A DNA stretch of 64,000 nucleotides from Pseudomonas akapageensis (GCF_011355085.1 NZ_VXCP01000034.1:62001-126000); one strand, 5' to 3'. Positions 34,423 to 43,103 are shown, counted from the first letter of the stretch. The notes: generated by a model not told the origin, from the sequence alone. Translations and numbers: made by a program.

Positions 34423-34428
34423 TATAAT
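34423..34428 (+). promoter_or_regulatory. Likely -10 box of the ccm operon promoter
   Basis: A perfect TATAAT lies 142 nt upstream of ccmA. The best upstream candidate TTGCAG (34403-34408) is only 14 bases away, which is shorter than usual, so the -35 assignment is open. Transcription from here would give a leader of about 135 nt. Confidence 0.45.
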
Positions 34429-34569
34429 GCCGCCCGATCTTTCCGGGCGCCTTGAGAACGCAAGTTTACACGCGGCGCTTGCGAACAGGCCGCTGCGCTT
34501 TCACTTTAACGGCTGCCGGGCAGCCGACTTGAACCGCGACCCAGACAGTCTCTTTGATAAGGCGATTGC
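34429..34569 (+). promoter_or_regulatory. Structured 5' leader upstream of ccmA
   Basis: Three short perfect hairpins follow the TATAAT box: CGCCCG/CGGGCG (34431-34436 with 34444-34449), CGCAAG/CTTGCG (34459-34464 with 34478-34483) and CGGCTGC/GCAGCCG (34510-34516 with 34520-34526, three-base loop). No known riboswitch is recognised. A reading frame of about 52 codons runs through the leader and ends at 34573 in a GTGA overlap with ccmA, although its ATGs lie at or before the TATAAT box. Confidence 0.4.
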
Positions 34570-35202
34570 GTGACTCCTCAACTCGAAGCCGTAGCGCTGG
34601 CTTGTGAGCGTGACTGGCGGATGCTCTTCGAGAACCTCGAATTGCAACTGGCCGCCGGTGACATGCTGCAGGTCAGCGGCCCCAATGGCAGCGGCAAGAC
34701 CAGCCTGCTGCGCCTGCTCGCCGGGTTGATGAGGCCCACTCATGGCCAGGTGCTGCTCAATGGAAAGCCCCTGGAGCGCCAGGACAGTGAGCTTGCGCGG
34801 GTTCTACTGTGGATCGGCCATGCCGCTGGTATAAAGGACCTGCTCACCCCGGAAGAGAACCTCGCCTGGCTCTGCGCCTTGCATCGCCCGGCCGAGCGCC
34901 AGGCGATCTGGCAGGCGCTCGAATCGATCGGCCTGCGCGGTTTCGAAGATGTGCCCTGTCATACCCTGTCTGCCGGGCAACAGCGCCGGGTGGCGTTGGC
35001 GCGCCTGTACCTGGACAGCCCACCGTTGTGGATTCTCGACGAACCCTTCACCGCACTGGACAAGCAAGGCGTCGCCCAGCTCGAGCAGCACCTGGCCGCC
35101 CATTGCGAGCAGGGCGGGATGGTCGTGTTGACCACCCATCACAGCCTTGAGCGCAAACCGGCTGGATATAGGGAAATCAACCTGGGGCAATGGGCCGTAT
35201 GA
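34570..35202 (+). CDS. ccmA: Haem exporter ATP-binding protein CcmA
   Basis: CcmA is the ATPase of the CcmABCD complex that releases holo-CcmE during cytochrome c maturation. The 210-residue protein starts with GTG at 34570 with an AAGG site upstream. It carries Walker A (GPNGSGKTSLL near residue 40), the ABC signature (LSAGQQRRVALARL near 132) and Walker B (LWILDEPFTALD near 155). It overlaps ccmB by four bases. Confidence 0.97.
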   Translation: MTPQLEAVALACERDWRMLFENLELQLAAGDMLQVSGPNGSGKTSLLRLLAGLMRPTHGQVLLNGKPLERQDSELARVLLWIGHAAGIKDLLTPEENLAWLCALHRPAERQAIWQALESIGLRGFEDVPCHTLSAGQQRRVALARLYLDSPPLWILDEPFTALDKQGVAQLEQHLAAHCEQGGMVVLTTHHSLERKPAGYREINLGQWAV

Positions 35203-35867
35203 GTGTCTTCACTTTACTTGTCAGCCGCGAAGCGCGACTGTTGTGTCGCCGCCCTGCAGAGTTGGCGAACCCGCTGGTGTTCTTCGCGATCGTGGTTGCG
35301 CTGTTCCCGTTGGCGGTCGGTCCTGAGACTCAACTGTTGCAAAATTTGTCACCTGGACTGGTCTGGGTGGCGGCGCTTTTGTCCGTCCTGCTTTCGCTGG
35401 ACGGGCTTTTTCGCAGTGATTTCGAGGACGGATCCCTGGAGCAGTGGGTCCTTTCGCCGCACCCCCTGCCTCTTCTGGTGCTCGCTAAAGTACTGGCACA
35501 CTGGGCCTTTTCCGGCCTGGCCCTGGTATTGCTGGCGCCGCTGTTGGCGCTCATGCTGGGCTTGCCAGCGGCCTGTTTGCCTGTATTGTTGGCATCATTG
35601 CTGCTTGGTACTCCCGTATTGAGTCTGTTGGGCGCCGTGGGTGCGGCCCTGACAGTCGGTTTGAAGCGTGGCGGCCTGTTACTGGCCCTGCTGATTCTGC
35701 CTTTGTATATCCCGGTACTGATCCTGGGCAGTGGCGCCTTGCAGGCAGCCTTGCAAGGGATGCCGGCGACCGGTTACCTGCTCTGGCTTGGCTGCCTGAC
35801 CGCCCTGGCGGTAACCCTGACACCCTTTGCAATAGCGGCTGGCCTGAAGATCAGCGTCGGCGAATAA
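35199..35867 (+). CDS. ccmB: Haem exporter membrane protein CcmB
   Basis: The 222-residue membrane partner of CcmA has about six membrane helices and the family start REARLLCRRPAELANPLVFF, with LDGLFRSDFEDGSLEQ following. The ATG at 35199 (within the ccmA stop) is chosen over one at 35190, giving the typical MSVFTLL start. Confidence 0.97.
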   Translation: MSVFTLLVSREARLLCRRPAELANPLVFFAIVVALFPLAVGPETQLLQNLSPGLVWVAALLSVLLSLDGLFRSDFEDGSLEQWVLSPHPLPLLVLAKVLAHWAFSGLALVLLAPLLALMLGLPAACLPVLLASLLLGTPVLSLLGAVGAALTVGLKRGGLLLALLILPLYIPVLILGSGALQAALQGMPATGYLLWLGCLTALAVTLTPFAIAAGLKISVGE

Positions 35868-35918
35868 TGAGGTTCCGGTTACTTGAAAGTGATCGGCAAA
35901 GACCCTGGATGTACCGTG

Positions 35919-36695
35919 ATGAAAAGCAGCGTGATGAGCTGGACGTGGTTTCATAAACTGGGTTCGCCCAAGTGGTTCTATGGCATCAGCGGGCGCATGC
36001 TGCCCTGGCTGAGCATTGCCGCTGTGCTGCTGATCGGTGTCGGCGTGGTCTGGGGCCTGGCCTTTGCGCCACCGGACTACCAGCAGGGCAACAGTTTCCG
36101 CATCATCTATATCCATGTGCCGGCGGCCATGCTTGCCCAGTCCTGCTACGTGATGCTGGCCGTCGCCGGCGTGGTCGGCCTGGTCTGGAAAATGAAAATC
36201 GCCGATGTCGCCCTGCAATGCGCCGCGCCCATCGGCGCCTGGATGACCGCCGTGGCGCTGGTCACCGGGGCTATCTGGGGCAAGCCGACCTGGGGCAGCT
36301 GGTGGGTCTGGGACGCCCGGCTGACCTCGATGCTGATCCTGCTGTTCCTGTACTTCGGTCTCATTGCCCTGGGCCAGGCGATCAGCAACCGCGAGAGCGC
36401 CGCCAAGGCCTGCGCGGTGCTGGCCATCGTCGGTGTGATCAACATCCCGATCATCAAGTACTCGGTAGAATGGTGGAACACCCTGCATCAGGGCGCGACC
36501 TTCAAACTCACCGAAAAGCCGGCGATGCCGGTCGAGATGTGGCTGCCGCTGCTGCTCACCGCGCTGGGCTTCTATTGCTTCTTTGGCGCCGTGCTGCTGC
36601 TGCGCATGCGCCTGGAAGTGCTCAAGCGCGAGGCGCGCAGCAGTTGGGTCAAGGATGAAGTGATGAGTAGCCTGGGTCGGGAGGGGGCACGATGA
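35919..36695 (+). CDS. ccmC: Haem exporter protein CcmC (haem delivery to CcmE)
   Basis: CcmC binds haem through its tryptophan-rich loop and loads it onto CcmE. Six membrane helices surround the WWD motif WGSWWVWDARLTSM, and IYIHVPAAMLAQ provides a conserved haem-ligand His. The start is uncertain: ATG 35919 gives 258 residues, ATG 35934 (MSWTWFHKLGSPKW) gives 253, closer to P. aeruginosa, and a TTG at 35883 would be longest. It overlaps ccmD by four bases. Confidence 0.95.
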   Translation: MKSSVMSWTWFHKLGSPKWFYGISGRMLPWLSIAAVLLIGVGVVWGLAFAPPDYQQGNSFRIIYIHVPAAMLAQSCYVMLAVAGVVGLVWKMKIADVALQCAAPIGAWMTAVALVTGAIWGKPTWGSWWVWDARLTSMLILLFLYFGLIALGQAISNRESAAKACAVLAIVGVINIPIIKYSVEWWNTLHQGATFKLTEKPAMPVEMWLPLLLTALGFYCFFGAVLLLRMRLEVLKREARSSWVKDEVMSSLGREGAR

Positions 36696-36868
36696 GTTTT
36701 GCCTCATTCGGCGATTTTCTGGCCATGGGGCACCATGGTCTCTACGTCTGGTCGGCCTACGGCATCTGCCTGACGGTGCTGGCCATCAACGTCGCGGCGC
36801 CCTTGCTGGCACGGCGTCGTTATTTGCAAGAAGAGGCGCGTCGTCTGCGCCGGGAGAACAGCAAGTGA
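36692..36868 (+). CDS. ccmD: Haem exporter accessory protein CcmD
   Basis: A 58-residue protein with one membrane helix (YGICLTVLAINVAAPLL) and a basic, Arg-rich cytoplasmic tail (RRRYLQEEARRLRRENSK). The front contains FLAMGHHGLYVWSAYG, typical of CcmD. It stabilises the CcmABCE complex. It overlaps ccmC (ATGA) and ccmE (GTGA) by four bases each. Confidence 0.95.
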   Translation: MSFASFGDFLAMGHHGLYVWSAYGICLTVLAINVAAPLLARRRYLQEEARRLRRENSK

Positions 36869-37332
36869 ATCCGCTGCGTAAAAAACGTCTGATCATCATT
36901 CTGGCTCTGCTGGCGGGGGTCGGTGTTGCCGTGGCCCTGGCATTGAGCGCCTTGCAGCAGAACATCAACCTGTTCTACACCCCGACCCAGATCGCCAATG
37001 GCGAAGCGCCACTGGATACCCGTATCCGTGCCGGTGGCATGGTCGAGAAGGGTTCGCTGCAGCGTTCCAGCGACTCGCTGGACGTGCGCTTTGTCGTTAC
37101 CGACTTCAGCAAGTCAGTGACCATCACCTACCGTGGCATTCTTCCGGACCTGTTCCGCGAAGGGCAGGGCATCGTCGCCCTGGGCAAGCTCAATGCCGAT
37201 GGCGTGGTGGTTGCCGACGAAGTACTGGCCAAACATGACGAGAAATACATGCCGCCGGAAGTGAGCAAGGCGCTCAAGGACAGTGGCCAGACCGCGTCGC
37301 CGCCAGCCCCTACACCCGCCAAGCAGGGTTGA
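36865..37332 (+). CDS. ccmE: Periplasmic haem chaperone CcmE
   Basis: CcmE binds haem covalently and passes it to the CcmF/H ligation module. The 155-residue protein starts with GTG in an overlap with ccmD. An N-terminal membrane anchor (IILALLAGVGVAVALALSAL) precedes an OB-fold periplasmic domain. The haem-binding His124 and the Tyr128 are in LAKHDEKYMPPEV. A Pro/Ala-rich tail follows. Confidence 0.97.
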   Translation: MNPLRKKRLIIILALLAGVGVAVALALSALQQNINLFYTPTQIANGEAPLDTRIRAGGMVEKGSLQRSSDSLDVRFVVTDFSKSVTITYRGILPDLFREGQGIVALGKLNADGVVVADEVLAKHDEKYMPPEVSKALKDSGQTASPPAPTPAKQG

Positions 37333-37336
37333 GAAC

Positions 37337-39325
37337 ATGACCGCTGATCTGTTGATTCCCGAACTCGGCCACCTGGCCATGATCCTCGCGTTGTGCTTCG
37401 CCATCGTCCAGGCCATCGTGCCGCTGCTCGGTGCCTGGCGCGGCGACCGGCTGTGGATGGGGTTGGCGCAGCCGGCCGCCTGGGGGCAGTTCACCTTCCT
37501 GGTGTTCGCCTTCGGTTGCCTGACCTACGCCTTCATGGCCGACGATTTTTCGGTGGCCTACGTGGCCAGCAACTCCAACAGTGCCTTGCCCTGGTACTAC
37601 AAGTTCAGTGCCGTCTGGGGTGCCCACGAAGGCTCGTTGCTGCTCTGGGCGCTGATCCTTGGCGGCTGGACCTTCGCCGTTTCGATCTTCTCCCGGCAAT
37701 TGCCCCAGGTGATGCTGGCGCGGGTGCTGGCGGTAATGGGCATGATCAGCGTCGGCTTCCTGCTGTTCCTGATCCTGACCTCCAACCCGTTCGAACGCCT
37801 GTTGCCGCAGGCGCCGATGGACGGTCGCGATCTCAACCCGCTGCTGCAGGACATCGGCCTGATCGTTCACCCGCCGATGCTGTACATGGGCTATGTGGGT
37901 TTCTCGGTGGCGTTCGCCTTCGCCATCGCGGCCTTGCTCGGCGGGCGTCTCGATGCGGCCTGGGCGCGCTGGTCGCGGCCCTGGACCATCGTCGCCTGGG
38001 CCTTTCTCGGCATCGGCATCACCCTGGGCTCCTGGTGGGCCTACTACGAGCTTGGCTGGGGTGGCTGGTGGTTCTGGGACCCGGTCGAAAACGCCTCGTT
38101 CATGCCTTGGCTGGTCGGCACGGCGCTGATCCACTCGCTGGCCGTGACCGAAAAGCGCGGCGTGTTCAAGAGCTGGACCGTGCTGTTGGCCATTGCGGCG
38201 TTCTCCTTGAGCCTGCTGGGTACCTTCCTGGTCCGTTCCGGCGTGCTGACCTCGGTGCATGCCTTCGCTTCGGATCCTGAGCGCGGCGTGTTCATCCTGA
38301 TCTTCCTGCTGTTCGTGGTCGGCGGCTCCCTGACCCTGTTCGCCCTGCGCGCACCGGTGGTCAAGAGCCAGGTGGGTTTTGGCCTGTGGTCGCGTGAAAC
38401 CCTGCTGCTGGGCAATAACCTGGTGCTGGTGGTGGCGGCGTCGATGATTCTGCTCGGCACCCTGTACCCGCTGGTGCTCGATGCCCTGACCGGGGCCAAG
38501 CTGTCGGTCGGCCCGCCGTACTTCAACGCACTGTTCATTCCCTTGATGGGGCTGTTGATGGCGGTCATGGCGGTCGGCGTGGTGGTGCGCTGGAAAGAGA
38601 CCCCGGTCAAATGGCTGTCGAGCATGCTGACCCCGGTACTGGTCGGCAGCGCCATCATTGCGCCGCTGTGCAGTCTGATCGTCGATGATTTCGATTGGCC
38701 GGTGCTGACCACCTTCGCCCTGGCGGCGTGGATTGTGCTGGCCGGTGTGCGCGACATCCTCGACAAGACCCGCCACAAAGGCCTGGTCAAGGGCATGCGC
38801 GGCCTGAATCGCAGCTACTGGGGCATGCATCTGGCCCACATTGGTATCGCCGTGTGCGCCATGGGTGTGGTGTTGTCGAGCAACAACAGCGCCGAACGCG
38901 ACCTGCGCCTGGCGCCGGGCGAATCCATGGAACTGGCCGGGTATCACTTCACCTTCGAGGGTGCAAAGCACTTCGAGGGCCCGAACTTCACCTCGGACAA
39001 GGGCACCGTGCGGGTGATCAAGGATGGCCGCGAAGTGACCGTGTTGCACCCCGAGAAACGCTTGTACACCGTGCAGCAATCGGTCATGACCGAGGCCGGG
39101 ATCGATGCCGGTTTTACCCGTGACATCTACGTGGCCCTGGGCGAACCGCTGGGCGAGGGCGCCTGGGCGGTGCGTGTGCACGTCAAACCGTTCGTGCGCT
39201 GGATCTGGCTCGGTGGCCTGCTGACCGGGCTTGGCGGCTTGCTCGCCGCGCTCGATCCGCGTTATCGGGTCAAGGTCAGAAGCCGTGTACGGGAAGTCCT
39301 GGGTATGTCTGGAGCGACTGCATGA
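37337..39325 (+). CDS. ccmF: Cytochrome c haem lyase subunit CcmF
   Basis: CcmF joins haem to apocytochrome c. The start at ATG 37337 gives 662 residues, near the family norm; the longer frame from 37283 runs through ccmE. The protein has many membrane helices, the WWD motif GWGGWWFWDPVENASFMPW near residue 240, and conserved periplasmic His residues (PWYYKFSAVWGAHEGSLLLW). It overlaps the next gene by four bases. Confidence 0.97.
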   Translation: MTADLLIPELGHLAMILALCFAIVQAIVPLLGAWRGDRLWMGLAQPAAWGQFTFLVFAFGCLTYAFMADDFSVAYVASNSNSALPWYYKFSAVWGAHEGSLLLWALILGGWTFAVSIFSRQLPQVMLARVLAVMGMISVGFLLFLILTSNPFERLLPQAPMDGRDLNPLLQDIGLIVHPPMLYMGYVGFSVAFAFAIAALLGGRLDAAWARWSRPWTIVAWAFLGIGITLGSWWAYYELGWGGWWFWDPVENASFMPWLVGTALIHSLAVTEKRGVFKSWTVLLAIAAFSLSLLGTFLVRSGVLTSVHAFASDPERGVFILIFLLFVVGGSLTLFALRAPVVKSQVGFGLWSRETLLLGNNLVLVVAASMILLGTLYPLVLDALTGAKLSVGPPYFNALFIPLMGLLMAVMAVGVVVRWKETPVKWLSSMLTPVLVGSAIIAPLCSLIVDDFDWPVLTTFALAAWIVLAGVRDILDKTRHKGLVKGMRGLNRSYWGMHLAHIGIAVCAMGVVLSSNNSAERDLRLAPGESMELAGYHFTFEGAKHFEGPNFTSDKGTVRVIKDGREVTVLHPEKRLYTVQQSVMTEAGIDAGFTRDIYVALGEPLGEGAWAVRVHVKPFVRWIWLGGLLTGLGGLLAALDPRYRVKVRSRVREVLGMSGATA

Positions 39326-39858
39326 AGCGTTGGATCATGGTGTTGCCGCTGGCTCTGTTTCTGCTGGTGGCGGTGTTTCTCTATCGGGGTCTGTACCTGA
39401 ACCCGTCCGAATTGCCTTCGGCAATGATCGGCAAGCCGTTCCCCGAGTTCGCCTTGCCAGCGGTGCAGGGCGGCAAGACCCTGACCCGGGCCGATCTGCT
39501 CGGCAAGCCGGCCCTGGTCAACGTCTGGGGGACCTGGTGCATTTCCTGCCGGGTCGAGCACCCGGTGCTGAACAAGCTGGCCGAGCAGGGCGTGCTCATC
39601 TACGGCATCAACTACAAGGATGACAACGCCGCCGCGCTGAAATGGCTGGGCGAGTTCCACAATCCCTACCAGCTCAACGTACGTGACGAGCAGGGCACCC
39701 TCGGCTTGAACCTGGGTGTGTACGGCGCTCCGGAGACCTTCCTGATCGACGGCAAGGGCGTGATCCGCCACAAGTTCGTCGGCGTGATCGACGAAACCGT
39801 CTGGCGCGAACAGCTCGCAGGCCTCTACCAGGGCCTGGTCGACGAGGCCAGGCCATGA
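39322..39858 (+). CDS. ccmG: Thiol:disulfide interchange protein CcmG (DsbE)
   Basis: CcmG keeps the CcmH and apocytochrome thiols reduced. The 178 residues comprise an N-terminal membrane anchor (VLPLALFLLVAVFLYRGLYL), then a thioredoxin fold with the redox motif WCISC (Cys73, Cys76) and a GAPETFLID cis-Pro segment. It overlaps ccmF and ccmH by four bases each. Confidence 0.97.
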   Translation: MKRWIMVLPLALFLLVAVFLYRGLYLNPSELPSAMIGKPFPEFALPAVQGGKTLTRADLLGKPALVNVWGTWCISCRVEHPVLNKLAEQGVLIYGINYKDDNAAALKWLGEFHNPYQLNVRDEQGTLGLNLGVYGAPETFLIDGKGVIRHKFVGVIDETVWREQLAGLYQGLVDEARP

Positions 39859-40331
39859 AGCGCTGGCTTGCCGCCGCGATACTGGGCCTGAGCCTGGCCG
39901 GCGTGGCCCATGCGGCCATCGATACCTACCAGTTCGCCAACGATGCCGACCGCGAGCGCTTTCACCAGCTGACCAAAGAGCTGCGTTGCCCCAAGTGCCA
40001 GAACCAGGACATCGCCGACTCCAACGCACCCATCGCCGCCGACTTGCGTCGCGAGATTTTTCGCATGCTCGGCGAAGGCAAGGACAATCAGCAGATCGTC
40101 GACTTCATGGTCGATCGCTACGGTGATTTCGTGCGCTACAAGCCAGCGCTCAATTCGCGGACCTGGTTGCTCTGGTTTGGCCCGGCCGGGCTGCTGCTGG
40201 GCGGGCTGGTGGTGATTGCCGTGATTGTCCGGCGTCGCCGCAGCCAGCGTGCCGAGGGCGTCACCGAACTATCCGAAGCGGAGCGTCAGCGCCTCGCCCA
40301 ACTGCTGGACAAAGACCAAACCCATGATTGA
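39855..40331 (+). CDS. ccmH: Cytochrome c maturation protein CcmH
   Basis: CcmH is a thiol oxidoreductase of the haem ligation module. The 158-residue protein has a signal peptide (AAAILGLSLAGVAHA), the redox motif LRCPKCQNQ with Cys45 and Cys48, the three-helix bundle (DLRREIFRMLGEGK, IVDFMVDRYGDFVRY), then one membrane helix (WFGPAGLLLGGLVVIAVIV) and a basic tail. It overlaps ccmI by eight bases. Confidence 0.97.
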   Translation: MKRWLAAAILGLSLAGVAHAAIDTYQFANDADRERFHQLTKELRCPKCQNQDIADSNAPIAADLRREIFRMLGEGKDNQQIVDFMVDRYGDFVRYKPALNSRTWLLWFGPAGLLLGGLVVIAVIVRRRRSQRAEGVTELSEAERQRLAQLLDKDQTHD

Positions 40332-41532
40332 ATTCTGGCTTGCTGCGGGCCTGCTGTTGCTGGTAGCCCTGAGTTTTCTGCTGATTCCCGTTTTGCGCGG
40401 CCGTCGTGCCCAACAGGAAGAAGACCGTACCGCGTTGAACGTGGCCCTTTACCAGGAGCGCGTGGCCGAGTTGCAGGCCGAACAGGACGAAGGCGTGCTC
40501 AGCAGCGCGCAAATGGACAGTGGTCGCGCCGAGGCTGCCCGTGAATTGCTCGCCGACACCGAAGGCGCCGAGCCCCTGCGGGTATCGCGTCTGGGCAAGC
40601 CGTTGCCGATTTTCGCGGCAGTGCTGGTGCCGGTATTGGGCCTGGGCCTGTACCTGCATTTTGGTGCCAGCGACAAGGTCGAACTGACCCGCGAATTCTC
40701 CCGGGCCCCCACGTCCATGGAAGACATGACCCAGCGCCTGGAGCGTGCCGTCGCCGCCCAGCCGGACTCGCCCGAAGGTCTGTACTTCCTCGGCCGCACT
40801 TACATGACCCAGGATCGTCCCGCCGATGCGGCGAAGATGTTCGAGCGCACCCTGGCCTTGGCGGGTCGTCAGCCGGAATTGCTGGGCCAGTTGGCGCAAG
40901 CCCGGTATTTTGCCAGCGGCAAGCAATGGAGCCCGGAGCTCCAGGCCCTGACCGACGAAGCGCTCAAGGCCGATCCCAAGGAAGTCACCAGTCTCGGCCT
41001 GTTGGGTATCGCCGCATTCGAAGGCGAGCGTTACCAGCAAGCCATCGATTACTGGCAGCGTCTGCTCGAGCTGCTGCCGGCCGACGACGCCTCGCGTTCC
41101 GCCCTCGAAGGTGGCATCAAGCGTGCCAGCGAGAAGCTGCTGGCCAGCGGTGGCAAGGTCGAAACGGCGCCTGCCGTGGCGGACAAGGGTGAGGTTCGAC
41201 TCAAGGTCCGGGTCGAGCTGGGCGCCGAGCTCAAGGCCAGGGTCAAGCCCGATGACAGCGTCTTCATCTTTGCCCGCGCAAGCTCCGGTCCACCCATGCC
41301 GCTGGCGGCCAAGCGCCTGACCGTGGCCGACCTGCCCGTGGAAGTGGAGTTGAGCGATGCCGATGCGATGATGCCGCAACTCAAGCTGTCGAACTTCCCC
41401 GAGGTCCAGCTGGTGGCGCGCATTTCCCGTGCAGGCCAGCCGACCAAGGGCGAGTGGGTCGGTCGCAGCAAGCCGCTGGCCAACACCACCAAGGCCCAGC
41501 AGCAGTTGACCATCGACAGCCCGGAGCAATAA
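40324..41532 (+). CDS. ccmI: Cytochrome c maturation TPR protein CcmI
   Basis: CcmI is the apocytochrome c chaperone of the ligation complex. The ATG at 40324 gives 402 residues with two membrane helices (FWLAAGLLLLVALSFLLIPV at 3-22 and LPIFAAVLVPVLGLGLYLHF near 97), a TPR domain at ~125-260 (SPEGLYFLGRTYMTQDRPAD), and a beta-rich C-terminal domain (VRLKVRVELGAELKARVKPD). It is the last ccm gene. Confidence 0.95.
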   Translation: MIEFWLAAGLLLLVALSFLLIPVLRGRRAQQEEDRTALNVALYQERVAELQAEQDEGVLSSAQMDSGRAEAARELLADTEGAEPLRVSRLGKPLPIFAAVLVPVLGLGLYLHFGASDKVELTREFSRAPTSMEDMTQRLERAVAAQPDSPEGLYFLGRTYMTQDRPADAAKMFERTLALAGRQPELLGQLAQARYFASGKQWSPELQALTDEALKADPKEVTSLGLLGIAAFEGERYQQAIDYWQRLLELLPADDASRSALEGGIKRASEKLLASGGKVETAPAVADKGEVRLKVRVELGAELKARVKPDDSVFIFARASSGPPMPLAAKRLTVADLPVEVELSDADAMMPQLKLSNFPEVQLVARISRAGQPTKGEWVGRSKPLANTTKAQQQLTIDSPEQ

Positions 41533-41551
41533 GGGTCAAGAATCACCGCAT

Positions 41552-41584
41552 CCGGCCGATGGGGTACTACCTCTCATTGGCCGG
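41552..41584. terminator. Imperfect hairpin after ccmI
   Basis: CCGGCCGATG pairs with CATTGGCCGG with one mismatch around a GGGG/CCTC inner segment. No T run follows, so its role as terminator is uncertain. It sits between ccmI and the next gene on the same strand. Confidence 0.35.
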
Positions 41585-41590
41585 CGTTTC

Positions 41591-42460
41591 ATGAAGCATC
41601 AACTCCTTAATCCCTATCTGCGTCTTACCCTGTTTTCGCTGGCACTATTGCTCGGCGCTGTCTATTGGCCGGGGGCCATGAACGTATTGCAGCACCTGGG
41701 TTGGTTGGCACTGCTGTTCGTGTTTTTCTGCAGTTTTTTCTGCTGGGTCTTTATCTCCTGCTGGCGGTTGAACGAAGTCTGGCTCAAACGCGTCGATTAC
41801 CTCTGGCTGGCGCTGGTTTGCGGGGCCGTTGTGGAAGTCGCGGAGCATTTGCGCGCAGGCTCGCTGCAATGGCCAAACCTGCATTTCGCCCCCTTGCTGT
41901 TGGTTCTCGCCGTGGCGCTGCGCGTTGCCAGGGTCAAGGGCGAGATTCATCTCAAGACGCCGCGTGACACTACGCTGTGGCTGGTGGTCGACCGGCAATT
42001 GATCATCCCCATGCCCAATCCGTTGCTGAGTCGGGATGCCTTGAAGGCGCGCTTGCTCCAAATGTTCAAGCAGTGGAGCACGCGCAGGTATTCCCGGGTG
42101 TTCGTGCGCATTGCAGGTTCGGCAGCAGCCCGCGCGATGTCGTCTGCCGATCTTGTGGTTCCGATCAGCCCTGGCTTGAAAGATTGCGAGTTCGAACTGG
42201 ATGTTCGCAAGGGCCTGGCAGACACGCCATTGGCAGGCTGGATCGCCGCACAATCGGTGCACACCGTCTATCTTTTTGGCGTCATGGACCTTCAGGTGCT
42301 CGAAGCATTGGTCAAGTGGGGTGAGCAGGTGGGAGTGGAAATCTTCCTGGATAACGGCAACAGCCTGCGTTTCGAGCAAGAGTGGCGAGTCGACTTGACG
42401 GATACCGCGAATGCGGCCTTGGCTTTAAAGCGGTTGAGTGAAACTGTCGAGCAAGTCTGA
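41591..42460 (+). CDS. Unrecognised membrane protein with C-terminal cytoplasmic domain
   Basis: A 289-residue protein of no family I recognise. Three to four hydrophobic segments lie in the first ~110 residues (LTLFSLALLLGAVYWPGAM, LGWLALLFVFFCSFFCWVFI, VDYLWLALVCGAVVEVAEHL, and a Leu/Val-rich fourth segment). The remainder looks cytoplasmic and folded, with VLEALVKWGEQVGVEIFLDN, which suggests an alternating beta-alpha arrangement. The context gives no partner: it lies after ccmI in the same direction, 58 nt away. Confidence 0.75.
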   Translation: MKHQLLNPYLRLTLFSLALLLGAVYWPGAMNVLQHLGWLALLFVFFCSFFCWVFISCWRLNEVWLKRVDYLWLALVCGAVVEVAEHLRAGSLQWPNLHFAPLLLVLAVALRVARVKGEIHLKTPRDTTLWLVVDRQLIIPMPNPLLSRDALKARLLQMFKQWSTRRYSRVFVRIAGSAAARAMSSADLVVPISPGLKDCEFELDVRKGLADTPLAGWIAAQSVHTVYLFGVMDLQVLEALVKWGEQVGVEIFLDNGNSLRFEQEWRVDLTDTANAALALKRLSETVEQV

Positions 42461-42515
42461 AGTCCAACGGGTGACGTACAACCTCTGTCACCCGAACTTA
42501 TAAGAGAACACCGCA

Positions 42516-42929
42516 ATGGCCGTCATCGCTCGCATTACCCTTATGACATTGATACTGGGATTGAGCGCCTGTGTGGTCCAGCCACCGACCGAGCCGACCG
42601 AGCCGCCGCGGCCGACGTCGCCGCCTGCCGGACCTGCCGTCAAACCACATCCCGGCCCCAGCACTGTCCCGAGCAAGCCGCCGACACAAACGCAGAAGCC
42701 CATGCCGCGCACCTCGGCCAGCTTCGCACCACCTCCGGGCGGTGCCAGCCATTGGGATCCGCGCATGGGCGTCTATGTGCTGGAAGGGCAGACCAATACC
42801 TTCTACCGCCAGCGCACCTATTACCGTTGGAACAACGGCTGGAGCTGGGCGACCAGCCTGCAGGGGCCGTGGCAGGAAACCGATAGCAGTGGCGTGCCGG
42901 GTGGCCTGGGGCGGGCCTTCGCGCAGTAG
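42516..42929 (+). CDS. Proline-rich lipoprotein of unknown function
   Basis: A 137-residue protein with a lipoprotein signal and lipobox LSAC (Cys19). The mature N-terminal half is Pro/Thr-rich (about 25 prolines in 55 residues). The C-terminal half is aromatic and compact: TFYRQRTYYRWNNGWSWATS. This Tyr/Trp-rich domain is known from small Pseudomonas envelope lipoproteins but has no assigned role. It lies 55 nt after the preceding membrane protein and is followed by a long palindrome. Confidence 0.75.
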   Translation: MAVIARITLMTLILGLSACVVQPPTEPTEPPRPTSPPAGPAVKPHPGPSTVPSKPPTQTQKPMPRTSASFAPPPGGASHWDPRMGVYVLEGQTNTFYRQRTYYRWNNGWSWATSLQGPWQETDSSGVPGGLGRAFAQ

Positions 42930-42938
42930 CCTTTTCTC

Positions 42939-43037
42939 CTCGTTCCCACGCGCAGCAAAGGAATGCCTGCGCAGACGCTCAGCGTCGTGACGCCGGAGCG
43001 TCAGACTCTGCATTCCTTTGCTGCGCGTGGGAACGAG
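42939..43037. repeat. REP-type palindrome with 28 bp perfect arms
   Basis: Positions 42939-42966 and 43010-43037 are perfect reverse complements (arm begins CTCGTTCCCACGCGCAGC). It shares its outer part with the palindromes at 13569 and 62842 but the inner part differs in both arms together, as expected for selection on pairing. It separates the lipoprotein gene from the GFA-family gene. Confidence 0.9.
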
Positions 43038-43103
43038 TGAAAGCATTCGGGTCTATCCTTTCGAGTTCCCGCAACCACAGACCCAAATCTGCAGGAGGAA
43101 CTC

